Shown here: in pieces, positions 1 to 5,561 of the stretch
Numbering within the stretch: the stretch's first letter is position 1
Layout: every line of letters starts with the position of its first letter
NCBI GenBank assembly: GCA_934589325.1
Contig: CAKTNU010000132.1
Coordinates: 1 to 5,561, forward strand
From: an uncultured Oscillospiraceae bacterium
Lineage (GTDB): Bacteria > Bacillota_A > Clostridia > Oscillospirales > Oscillospiraceae
Direction of reading: 5' to 3'
DNA: 5,561 nucleotides
The notes under the pieces: generated by a model
Told to the model about the DNA's origin: nothing
Seen by the model: only the letters and a program-made list of their open reading frames with translations
Database searches by the model: none
Translations under genes and position numbers: made by a program

Positions 1-1020
1 CTCTCGGCCCTTGAGGTCGGGCAGCTCGACAGGGACGCGGCGGTCAAAGCGGCCGGGGCGGGTCAGCGCCGGGTCGAGGGATTCGGGGCGGTTGGTGGCG
101 GCGAGGATTATGACGCCGGAATTGTCGTCAAAGCCGTCCATCTCGGTGAGCAGCTGGTTGAGCGTCTGCTCGCGTTCGTCGTTGCCGCCGTACTGACCGC
201 CGCTGCGCTTCTGGCCGATGGCGTCGATCTCGTCGATAAATACGATGCACGGTGCCTTCTCCTTGGCCTGATTGAACAGGTCACGCACCTTGGACGCGCC
301 CATACCCACGAACATTTCGACAAATTCGGAGCCGGACATGGAGAAGAACGGTACGTTCGATTCGCCGGCGACGGCCTTCGCAAGCATGGTCTTGCCGGTT
401 CCCGGAGGGCCGACGAGCAGGATGCCCTTCGGCATGGATGCACCTATTTCCTCGTACTTGCTCGGATCGTGCAGATAATTGACTATTTCCTGAAGATTCT
501 CCTTGGCTTCGTCCTCACCGGCGACATCGGCGAAGCGGATGCCCTGCGTTGACTGGACATAGACCTTGGCGTTGGATTTGCCCATGCCGAACATCATGGA
601 GTTGCTGCCGCCGGCATTGCTCATCATTTTCTTATACATATACTGGCCGAGGCCGACAAAGATGACTATCGGCAGCAGCCATGTCAGCAGGAAGCTGAGA
701 AACGGCGAGGTCTGCTCGACTATCTCCTGCGAAAATTCCGCGCCCGAGGTGTGCAGACGCTCAACAAGGCCGTCGTCGTCCATGCGGCCGGTCTTGTAAT
801 AATTGCCGTCATTGTCGGTAAAGATTATCTGGTTAGTCTCGATCTCGACCTCTTTGATGTTGCGGTCCTCGGTCATCGTCATGAAGGTGCCGTAGTCGAC
901 CTCCTTGACCTGCCGCTCGGCAAGCCACGGCACGGCGATGAAGTTGAACAGCAGCAGCACCAGCAGGGCGATGCTGTAGTAGTACATCAACGGTTTTTTC
1001 GGGGGCTTTACTTCTTTCAT
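1..1020 (-). CDS. ftsH: ATP-dependent zinc metalloprotease FtsH, N-terminal 340 residues (gene cut by left window edge)
   Basis: FtsH is a membrane-anchored AAA+ protease that extracts and degrades misfolded or regulatory membrane and cytosolic proteins as a hexamer. Translating the minus strand from 1020 gives 340 uninterrupted codons. Visible in order: a short basic N-terminus (MKEVKPPKK), transmembrane helix 1 at about 12-34, an extracytoplasmic domain at about 35-105, transmembrane helix 2 at about 107-125, a Gly/Met-rich linker, then the AAA+ module. That module has Walker A GPPGTGKT (204-211), the pore loop MFVGMG (236-241), Walker B with D263-E264, a sensor-1 Asn at 311 and the second-region-of-homology arginines R321 and R324 in RPGRFDRR. 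The HEXXH zinc protease domain, about half of a usual 600-650 residue FtsH, must lie left of position 1. The start is fixed by a GGAGGA ribosome binding site six bases upstream. Nothing looks degraded; identification is firm. Confidence 0.97.
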   Translation of the reverse strand, partial: MKEVKPPKKPLMYYYSIALLVLLLFNFIAVPWLAERQVKEVDYGTFMTMTEDRNIKEVEIETNQIIFTDNDGNYYKTGRMDDDGLVERLHTSGAEFSQEIVEQTSPFLSFLLTWLLPIVIFVGLGQYMYKKMMSNAGGSNSMMFGMGKSNAKVYVQSTQGIRFADVAGEDEAKENLQEIVNYLHDPSKYEEIGASMPKGILLVGPPGTGKTMLAKAVAGESNVPFFSMSGSEFVEMFVGMGASKVRDLFNQAKEKAPCIVFIDEIDAIGQKRSGGQYGGNDEREQTLNQLLTEMDGFDDNSGVIILAATNRPESLDPALTRPGRFDRRVPVELPDLKGRE

Positions 1021-1026
1021 ACTGCG

Positions 1027-1032
1027 TCCTCC
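1027..1032 (-). promoter_or_regulatory. Ribosome binding site of ftsH
   Basis: On the minus strand GGAGGA lies six bases upstream of the ATG at 1020, ideal spacing. It decides the ftsH start; no other in-frame ATG nearby has such a site. Confidence 0.85.
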
Positions 1033-1055
1033 GCTCTGAATATTATTTTGAAAGG

Positions 1056-1084
1056 ATTATAGCGAAAAAGGCGCTTCAAGTCAA
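1056..1084 (-). promoter_or_regulatory. Vegetative sigma-A promoter of ftsH
   Basis: Read on the minus strand, the -35 box TTGACT (1079-1084) and a perfect -10 box TATAAT (1056-1061) are separated by exactly 17 bases. Transcription should start near 1049, giving a leader of about 28 bases before the ftsH ATG. The promoter lies just downstream of the hydrolase terminator, so ftsH looks independently transcribed. A short direct repeat GGCGCTT occurs on the plus strand at 1070-1076 and 1093-1099, on either side of the -35 box. No CIRCE or CtsR-type heat-shock operator is visible. Confidence 0.8.
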
Positions 1085-1133
1085 TGATTTCAGGCGCTTT
1101 GAGCGGGCGTTGGAGCAAATTTTACAAACGCAT

Positions 1134-1168
1134 AAAAAACTCTCCGGGTGCTGCATTGCACCCGGAGA
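1134..1168 (-). terminator. Intrinsic terminator of the alpha/beta hydrolase gene
   Basis: Positions 1141-1151 and 1158-1168 form a perfect 11-bp GC-rich stem with a six-base loop (1152-1157). Read on the minus strand, the hairpin is followed after one G by six T residues (complement of 1134-1139). It begins 33 bases past the hydrolase stop codon. The other strand has no T-tract after the hairpin, so it acts leftward only and separates the hydrolase transcript from ftsH. Confidence 0.88.
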
Positions 1169-1201
1169 AGATAATATATAAGCTGCAAAACGGAAGCTGC
1201 A

Positions 1202-2125
1202 TCAGATGATGCCGTTGATGAAATCCACAAGCCCGGCCTCGACCTCGTCGCGCAGCTCAAGCTCGTTGTGTATCTCATGGCGGTAGCCGCTGTAGGCCTT
1301 GACCTTTACGCTGTTGCCGCTCCCGGCGAGCAGGTTTGCGACATGATACAGACCCTCGCCGTAGTTGCCGCAGGGGTCCTGATCGCCGGAGATGAGGTAC
1401 ACCGGCAGACCGGACGGCACCATCTCCGCCCATTCGGGACGCTCGATGAAGTGATACAGCTCCACCAGATCCCACACAAGCTCCAGCGTGGTGTCGAAGG
1501 TGTTGAACGGGTCACCGGCGTGGTCGGCGACGATGTCGGGGTTTACGGCTATCCAGTCGGCCGGACCGTTCGGATCCTTGATGCGGTCGGTCATGCCGAG
1601 AAACACCTTGCCGAACCATTCGCCCGAGGGCTGGTACGGATCGGCGGCGACGGCGGCGCGGATCTCGGGGTCGTCGTATTCTATCTCGCAGCCCTTGAAC
1701 TGGCTGACGAGGCCGCAGAGCATGAGCCCGGAGAGGTCGTCGCCGTAGAGAGCTGCGTAAGCGCGGCCGAGCATTGAGCCCCAGCTGTGGCCGAAAACAA
1801 AGTACGGCAGCTCCGGGTATGCCTTGCGTGCTATGTCGTGCAGATACTTTTCGTCCTTGAGGTAGGTCATGTAGCCGCCGGAGTGCGGGTCGCCGAGAGT
1901 ACCGCCGTCAAAGCCGGTCTTGCCGTGGCCGATATGGTCGTCGGCGTAGACGACAAAGCCCGCGGCCTGAAATTTGCTTATCATGTGCAGGTAACGGCGT
2001 GAGTGCTCGCCGAAGCCGTGGATGAGCTGGATGACCGCCCGCGGCTTGCCGAGCGGGGTATATGCCCAGGCTTTGACGGTGTCGCGCCCGTTCGCGGAAG
2101 GGAAGCTGATCTCTCTGATGGACAT
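1202..2125 (-). CDS. Alpha/beta hydrolase, monoacylglycerol lipase / lysophospholipase-like (Hydrolase_4, serine aminopeptidase S33 fold)
   Basis: A 307-residue cytosolic serine hydrolase with no signal peptide. The full catalytic machinery is visible: oxyanion-hole segment HGFGEHS (36-42), nucleophile elbow GHSWGS with Ser114, acid Asp250 in GDQDPCGNYG, and His283 in YRHEIHNE. The Asp-Pro-x-Gly and RHEI-x-NE contexts are typical of the monoacylglycerol lipase/lysophospholipase branch, so a lipid or other carboxylic ester is the likely substrate; the true substrate cannot be read from the sequence. Residues about 140-230 form the variable cap, rich in Trp and Asp. The start at 2125 is chosen because AAGGAGGA lies six bases upstream. 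The in-frame ATG two codons earlier (2131) would touch that site, and the open frame reaching 2248 crosses the likely promoter. The gene has its own promoter and terminator and is divergent from the beta-CASP gene, so it looks monocistronic. Confidence 0.93.
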   Translation of the reverse strand: MSIREISFPSANGRDTVKAWAYTPLGKPRAVIQLIHGFGEHSRRYLHMISKFQAAGFVVYADDHIGHGKTGFDGGTLGDPHSGGYMTYLKDEKYLHDIARKAYPELPYFVFGHSWGSMLGRAYAALYGDDLSGLMLCGLVSQFKGCEIEYDDPEIRAAVAADPYQPSGEWFGKVFLGMTDRIKDPNGPADWIAVNPDIVADHAGDPFNTFDTTLELVWDLVELYHFIERPEWAEMVPSGLPVYLISGDQDPCGNYGEGLYHVANLLAGSGNSVKVKAYSGYRHEIHNELELRDEVEAGLVDFINGII

Positions 2126-2131
2126 TTTCAT

Positions 2132-2139
2132 TCCTCCTT
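2132..2139 (-). promoter_or_regulatory. Ribosome binding site deciding the hydrolase start
   Basis: Minus-strand AAGGAGGA matches the anti-Shine-Dalgarno sequence almost perfectly. It is six bases from the ATG at 2125 but directly abuts the in-frame ATG at 2131, and so favours the second ATG. Confidence 0.85.
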
Positions 2140-2166
2140 GATAATTTTTCCGATAAGGATATACAT

Positions 2167-2195
2167 AGTATACCATATCTGTGCCGGCGGATAAA
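2167..2195 (-). promoter_or_regulatory. Probable extended -10 promoter of the hydrolase gene
   Basis: On the minus strand TGG-TATACT (-10 at 2167-2172 with an upstream TGn) fits an extended -10 promoter. A poor -35 candidate, TTTATC (2190-2195), lies 17 bases upstream. Transcription would start near 2160, leaving a leader of about 35 bases. A rival TATAAT at 2205-2210 has no better -35 and no TGn element. Confidence 0.5.
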
Positions 2196-2247
2196 GACGC
2201 AGTCATTATAATTTTGTAACGCTTGTGTAAAACTTCGATGATGCACA

Positions 2248-2276
2248 TTGCGGCACAAAGCTTCCTGGTGTAAAAT
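2248..2276 (+). promoter_or_regulatory. Possible promoter of the beta-CASP gene
   Basis: A TTGCGG -35 candidate (2248-2253) and a TAAAAT -10 candidate (2271-2276) are 17 bases apart. Transcription would start near 2283 and place the GC hairpin at 2294-2315 inside a leader of about 75 bases. The -35 matches consensus at only three positions. A TATAAT at 2329-2334 is an alternative -10 but has no -35 partner. Confidence 0.4.
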
Positions 2277-2284
2277 ATATATCA

Positions 2285-2315
2285 AGAAACAAACGGCCCC
2301 TCTGCGGGGGAGCCG
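2285..2315 (-). terminator. GC-rich stem-loop with T-rich tail on the minus strand (orphan terminator, or leader hairpin of the plus-strand gene)
   Basis: Positions 2294-2302 pair with 2306-2315 (one bulged A at 2311, one possible T-G pair) around a three-base loop. Read leftward, the stem is followed by TTTGTTTCTT, which fits an intrinsic terminator. Read rightward there is no T-tract, so the same structure would simply sit in the 5' leader of the beta-CASP mRNA. No minus-strand gene ends here, which makes a terminator role puzzling; it may stop antisense transcription before it reaches the hydrolase promoter. Confidence 0.4.
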
Positions 2316-2345
2316 CCCAGATAATATATATAATTAATGTAATTT

Positions 2346-2350
2346 GGAGG
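2346..2350 (+). promoter_or_regulatory. Ribosome binding site of the beta-CASP gene
   Basis: GGAGG lies seven bases before the ATG at 2358, embedded in an AT-rich leader that should leave it single-stranded. It fixes the start codon. Confidence 0.85.
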
Positions 2351-2357
2351 CGCAAAC

Positions 2358-3962
2358 ATGAAAGTAACATTTTTAGGCGCTGCACATGAGGTCACCGGAA
2401 GCTGCACACTCATAGAGGTCGGCGACAAGCGCGGTCTTGTTGACTGCGGCATGGAGCAGGGCAAGGACATATTCGTGAACCAGAAGCTGCCTGTCAGTCC
2501 CGGCAGCATAGATTTTGTGCTGCTGACCCATGCACATATCGACCACTCCGGCAATCTGCCGCTGCTGTACAAGCAGGGCTTCCGCGGCGCGGTATATTCC
2601 AGCGCGGCGACCGCATCCCTGTGCGACATCATGCTGCGCGACTGCGCACATATCCAGATGTCGGATGCTGAGTGGAAGACCCGCAAATCAGTGCGCAGCG
2701 GCGGACCTGAGGTGGAGCCGCTGTATGATCTGGACGATGTCGCGGGTATTATGGGCCGCTTTCATCCCTGCGGCTACGGCGAGATGATACAGGTCAACGA
2801 CTGCGTCAGCATCAGATTCACCGACGTCGGACACCTGCTCGGCTCCTCGGTCATAGAGGTGTGGCTGCACGAAAACGGCGAGGAGCGCAAGATAACCTTC
2901 AGCGGCGATATCGGCAACAGCAACCAGCCGATACTCAAGGACCCGCAGCACGTCAAGGATACCGAATATCTTGTTATAGAGTCGACCTACGGCGACAGGC
3001 TGCACGGCGTTGATCTGCCGGACTATGTCACGGAGCTTGCAAAGCGTATCCAGCTCGTCCTCGACCGCGGCGGCAATATGGTGATACCGTCATTTGCCGT
3101 CGGCAGGACCCAGGAGATGCTGTATTTTATCCGCGAGATAAAGGAGCGCGGGCTGGTCACAGGGCACGGCGACTTCCCGGTATATGTGGACAGCCCTCTC
3201 GCAATAGAGGCGACGAGCATATTCCTCCAGTGCGACACGCAGTACGTCGACGAAGAGATGCAGGCGGTCATACGTTCCGGCGTCAACCCGCTGGTATTTC
3301 CGGGACTGAAGATAGCGGTGTCGCAGGCGGAATCTCAGGCGATAAACGAGGATAAGACCCCGAAGGTCATAATTTCCGCCAGCGGCATGTGCGACGCTGG
3401 CCGTGTGCGGCACCACCTCAAGCACAATCTGTGGCGCAAGGAAAGCATGATACTGTTCGTCGGCTACCAGGCGGCGGGAACGCTTGGCAGACTTCTGGTG
3501 GACGGGGTCAAAAAGGTCAAGCTCTTCAACGAGGATATAGAGGTCGACGCCCAGATAGATACTCTGCCGGGCGTCAGTGGGCATGCGGACAAGAACGGCC
3601 TTATCGATTGGCTGCGCGGCTTTGAGGATAAGCCGAAGCTCGTATTTGTGAATCACGGCGACCCCGAGGCCGCAGACAGCTTCACCGCCTGCCTGAACGA
3701 TGAGCTGGGCTACAAGGCATACGCGCCGTATTCCGGCACGAGCTTTGATCTGCTGACCGGTGAATTTGTCACCGTCACCAAGGGGATCCCTGTCGAGAAG
3801 AAGTCCGGCGCCGGAAAGACCGTCAGCGCGGCATTTACTCGTCTTATTGCGGCGGCGGAGCGGCTGCTGCGTGCGGTCAAAAAATGCGAGGGACGCCCGA
3901 ACAAGGAGCTTGCCCGCTATGCCGACCAGATAGAGTCCATTGCCGACAAGATGGAGAGATAA
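2358..3962 (+). CDS. MBL-fold beta-CASP ribonuclease-like protein with RMMBL domain (CPSF73/YSH1-type)
   Basis: A complete 534-residue member of the metallo-beta-lactamase/beta-CASP family, whose characterised members cut RNA with two bound zinc ions. Metal ligands are all present: Asp29 (LVDCG), HAHIDH at 58-63, His159 in GHLLGSS and Asp184 in SGDIG. The beta-CASP cap follows: Glu208 in ESTYGD, then PSFAVGRTQEM (244-254), the DSPLA segment (278-282), a histidine pair at 352-353 after ISASGM, and His409 in VSGHAD. The C-terminal RMMBL segment includes VNHGD (431-435). Residues about 485-534 form a charged, probably helical tail beyond the core. Length and motif order resemble bacterial CPSF73-like proteins, not RNase J, which differs in architecture. 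The protein is cytosolic, without a signal peptide. The natural RNA target is unknown; exo- versus endonuclease activity cannot be judged here. Confidence 0.94.
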   Translation: MKVTFLGAAHEVTGSCTLIEVGDKRGLVDCGMEQGKDIFVNQKLPVSPGSIDFVLLTHAHIDHSGNLPLLYKQGFRGAVYSSAATASLCDIMLRDCAHIQMSDAEWKTRKSVRSGGPEVEPLYDLDDVAGIMGRFHPCGYGEMIQVNDCVSIRFTDVGHLLGSSVIEVWLHENGEERKITFSGDIGNSNQPILKDPQHVKDTEYLVIESTYGDRLHGVDLPDYVTELAKRIQLVLDRGGNMVIPSFAVGRTQEMLYFIREIKERGLVTGHGDFPVYVDSPLAIEATSIFLQCDTQYVDEEMQAVIRSGVNPLVFPGLKIAVSQAESQAINEDKTPKVIISASGMCDAGRVRHHLKHNLWRKESMILFVGYQAAGTLGRLLVDGVKKVKLFNEDIEVDAQIDTLPGVSGHADKNGLIDWLRGFEDKPKLVFVNHGDPEAADSFTACLNDELGYKAYAPYSGTSFDLLTGEFVTVTKGIPVEKKSGAGKTVSAAFTRLIAAAERLLRAVKKCEGRPNKELARYADQIESIADKMER

Positions 3963-3991
3963 AAATTTTCTTCAAGAAATTTAAGATTTTT
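3963..3991 (+). terminator. Weak AT-rich hairpin with T-run after the beta-CASP gene
   Basis: Directly after the stop codon, 3963-3970 can pair with 3976-3982 (one bulged T), followed shortly by five T residues (3987-3991). The stem is almost all A-T with a three-base loop, so termination would be weak; read-through into the next gene is possible. Confidence 0.25.
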
Positions 3992-4006
3992 GGAATAAAG
4001 CGCAAG

Positions 4007-4035
4007 TTGACTATTAAACCCAGCTGTGTTAACAT
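4007..4035 (+). promoter_or_regulatory. Probable promoter of the pseudokinase-lectin gene
   Basis: The -35 box TTGACT (4007-4012), identical to that of ftsH, lies 17 bases before TAACAT (4030-4035), which is preceded by TGT (4027-4029) as an extended -10 element. Transcription would start near 4042, giving a short leader of about 24 bases. A transcript of its own would make this gene independent of the beta-CASP gene. Confidence 0.55.
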
Positions 4036-4053
4036 AATCTTGTATTGATATAA

Positions 4054-4061
4054 AGAGGTGA
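4054..4061 (+). promoter_or_regulatory. Ribosome binding site of the pseudokinase-lectin gene
   Basis: AGAGGTGA matches the 3' part of the Shine-Dalgarno consensus at seven of eight bases, with its GAGGT core six bases from the ATG at 4066. This favours Met1 over Met3 (4072). It also shows that translation really begins at the half-kinase domain. Confidence 0.75.
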
Positions 4062-4065
4062 GCCT

Positions 4066-5561
4066 ATGGGCATGAACATATACGCTCCCGAGAATGCCTT
4101 GGGGGACAAGATAAAAGAGCTTGACCGTAAGGCTCTGTGCGAGCTTGTGTCCGCTCTGTGCGGGCAGCTCAAGGCGCGCGCCGGGTTTGACGGCTACTGC
4201 GGCGGAGTCTATCCGTCGAATATCAGCGTCGATGAGGACGGAAACGTCGCCGTCGGTGAGGGGCACAGAAAGGATTTCAGCCCCGAAGAGGTAAAATTCA
4301 CTGCGCCGGAGCTGTTCTGGAAGGGCGAAAGCTCCGCGGCAGCGGACGTGTATTCGCTGGGCATGCTGCTGTACTGCGCATGCAGCGGCGGCGCGATGCC
4401 GTTTGAGGAAGAGGGTGCGGAGCCTGCGTCTGCACAGCAGCGCCGTATGAACGGCGAACGCTTTGCGGCACCCAAATCGGCCGGGCGCAGATTGGGCGAG
4501 ATAATCGAGAAGGCTACGAGCTTCCGCCCGGAGGACAGATACAAAAACCCCGATGAAATGAAAGCGATGGTTGATAGCTGCGTGAAAAACCTTTATCTCA
4601 ACGGCGAATCAAATGCCGAGACGATATTCAATAAGAGTGACGATGACCTCAGCGATATTGAAAAGATGATGATATCCATCATCGAGAATGGCGACGAGCC
4701 TGCCACGGCGGAAAAATCGGAGGAATCCGCGGAGGCGGCTGCAGAGCCTGTGGCTGAGGATGCTCCTGAGGAAGATATTCCGGCAGAGGAGGCCGTGGAG
4801 ACGGCTGTGGATGAGCCTGCGGAAGCGGCAGAAGCGGCGGATGGATCCCGCGGGGAAGTCCCCGAGGAGACTCACGCGGAGGAGCCGGAGATAGTCGCGG
4901 AGGAGATAAGCTCCGAGACCGTCGGGCCGGATGCCCCCGGAGAGAAGATATTACCCGAGACCGCGGATGAACCGGCACCGGATACCGTGAAGCCCGATGC
5001 CGGGCGCCAGCCTGTGCCGCAGCTCACGGAGGATAAAAACCCGGAGCTTGAGCCGGTGATAATATATCGCCGCACCGAGCAGCCGGAGAAAGCCGCGCCG
5101 CAGCCCGCAAAGTCCGCATCTGAGCGTTCCGGCGTGAAAACGCCGCCCGTACAGTACGGCATGAACGTCGAGCGCGAGCGAAAAATAGCCGAAAAAATAC
5201 GCCGCCGCAAGCGCCGTCCCGCAATAGTGATACTTGCGCTGTGCGCACTGCTTGTGGTCGCCGCGCTGGTGTTCAACGCCATAGAAAAGGACAGAAACCC
5301 CGCCGTGCAGCCCACTCCTACACCGACTCAGGACTCCGGCACGATCATCACCGTGCCGGACGGCCAGACCCAGCCGGAGCAGAGCGCCGGACCGGAGATA
5401 ACTCCCGAGCCGGAACAGCCGAAGGAATCGACCTATCAGGTGTTTGTCGAGGATGTGAGCTGGACGGAGGCACGCGCCCGCTGCGAGGCGCTGGGCGGGC
5501 ATCTTGCCGTCATCAGCGATGAGGCGGAGTTTGCGAAGGTCATCGAGCTGATACAGTATTC
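4066..5561 (+). CDS. Single-pass membrane protein: C-lobe-only pseudokinase, acidic linker, TM helix and C-type lectin-like domain (cut by right window edge)
   Basis: 498 codons are open to the window end without a stop. Residues about 20-175 resemble the C-lobe of a Ser/Thr kinase: a helix, then YPSNISVDEDGNV (49-61) where kinases have KPSNILVDEDGNV, an APE motif (80-82), DVYSLGMLLY (94-103) and RPEDRY (154-159). The HRD triad reads CGG (45-47) and DFG reads roughly EGH (65-67). Glycine loop, catalytic Lys and the whole N-lobe are absent, so phosphotransfer is very unlikely. Residues 206-305 are acidic (35 D/E against 3 K/R). A basic stretch (370-384, 10 K/R) precedes one transmembrane helix (386-405), placing the N-terminus inside. 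A Pro/Thr/Glu linker (407-455) leads to a C-type lectin-like fold start: Y457, SWTEAR (465-470), C473 and GGHLAVI (477-483). The rest of the lectin domain lies beyond the edge. Function unknown; a receptor or scaffold role is inference. Confidence 0.85.
   Translation, partial: MGMNIYAPENALGDKIKELDRKALCELVSALCGQLKARAGFDGYCGGVYPSNISVDEDGNVAVGEGHRKDFSPEEVKFTAPELFWKGESSAAADVYSLGMLLYCACSGGAMPFEEEGAEPASAQQRRMNGERFAAPKSAGRRLGEIIEKATSFRPEDRYKNPDEMKAMVDSCVKNLYLNGESNAETIFNKSDDDLSDIEKMMISIIENGDEPATAEKSEESAEAAAEPVAEDAPEEDIPAEEAVETAVDEPAEAAEAADGSRGEVPEETHAEEPEIVAEEISSETVGPDAPGEKILPETADEPAPDTVKPDAGRQPVPQLTEDKNPELEPVIIYRRTEQPEKAAPQPAKSASERSGVKTPPVQYGMNVERERKIAEKIRRRKRRPAIVILALCALLVVAALVFNAIEKDRNPAVQPTPTPTQDSGTIITVPDGQTQPEQSAGPEITPEPEQPKESTYQVFVEDVSWTEARARCEALGGHLAVISDEAEFAKVIELIQY

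Noticed and set aside
1141..1168. Perfect inverted repeat considered as a mobile-element end or operator
   Set aside because: The T-tract on one side and its place just after the hydrolase stop codon make it an ordinary intrinsic terminator.
1268..1777. Long plus-strand open frame opposite the hydrolase
   Set aside because: It is the antisense shadow of a gene with an intact catalytic triad, and shows no domain of its own.
2126..2248. A 41-residue N-terminal extension of the hydrolase, from an in-frame ATG at 2248
   Set aside because: It would cross the probable promoter and the strong ribosome binding site at 2132-2139, and its residues do not resemble the family; the ATG at 2125 has ideal spacing.
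2215..2342. Four TGTAA motifs (two within GTGTAAAA, 43 bp apart) in the divergent intergenic region
   Set aside because: Short motif in AT-rich DNA, uneven spacing apart from one 11-bp pair, no symmetry; chance is the simpler reading.
3090..3656. 188-codon minus-strand open frame inside the beta-CASP gene
   Set aside because: Antisense shadow caused by GC-rich codon bias; the plus strand carries all beta-CASP motifs here.
4021..4033. CAGCTG and GTTAAC palindromes upstream of the pseudokinase-lectin gene
   Set aside because: Six-base palindromes are common by chance, and the second overlaps the proposed -10 element without forming a larger operator.
4679..5502. Several overlapping minus-strand open frames rich in Arg, Pro and Ser
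   Set aside because: They mirror the Glu/Ala/Pro linker and juxtamembrane codons of the plus-strand membrane protein, whose frame stays open and carries clear domains.

Overview
The window holds two divergent gene pairs, read outward from an intergenic stretch at about 2126-2357. The GC-rich coding sequence, frequent ATA isoleucine codons, strong GGAGG ribosome binding sites and near-consensus -35/-10 boxes point to a Firmicutes bacterium. My best guess is a gut-type clostridium near Ruminococcaceae/Oscillospiraceae; this is inferred from style and gene content, and the genus cannot be read from the sequence.

Left half, minus strand. A complete alpha/beta hydrolase of the monoacylglycerol-lipase/lysophospholipase type (1202-2125) ends in a strong intrinsic terminator (1134-1168). 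A TTGACT-N17-TATAAT promoter (1056-1084) then drives ftsH, whose first 340 codons fill 1-1020. The FtsH membrane part and most of the AAA+ ATPase are present; the zinc-protease half lies beyond the left edge.

Right half, plus strand. A complete beta-CASP metallo-beta-lactamase protein (2358-3962), likely an RNA-processing nuclease, has all its metal-binding motifs. After 103 bp containing a recognisable promoter comes an open reading frame that starts at 4066 and runs off the right edge (498 codons visible).

That last gene is the notable one. Its N-terminus is only the C-lobe of a Ser/Thr protein kinase: it starts around the helix before the catalytic loop, and the HRD and DFG residues are replaced. 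An acidic linker, a very basic juxtamembrane stretch, one transmembrane helix, a Pro/Thr-rich outer linker and the start of a C-type lectin-like domain follow. It looks like a single-pass receptor-like protein with a dead half-kinase inside and a lectin fold outside. I do not recognise it as a named family.

No RNA genes, CRISPR arrays, insertion sequences or attachment sites were seen. The intergenic gaps (181, 232 and 103 bp) hold promoters, ribosome binding sites and hairpins. The four genes show no obvious joint pathway; ftsH, the hydrolase and the beta-CASP gene look like ordinary chromosomal genes, each apparently with its own promoter.
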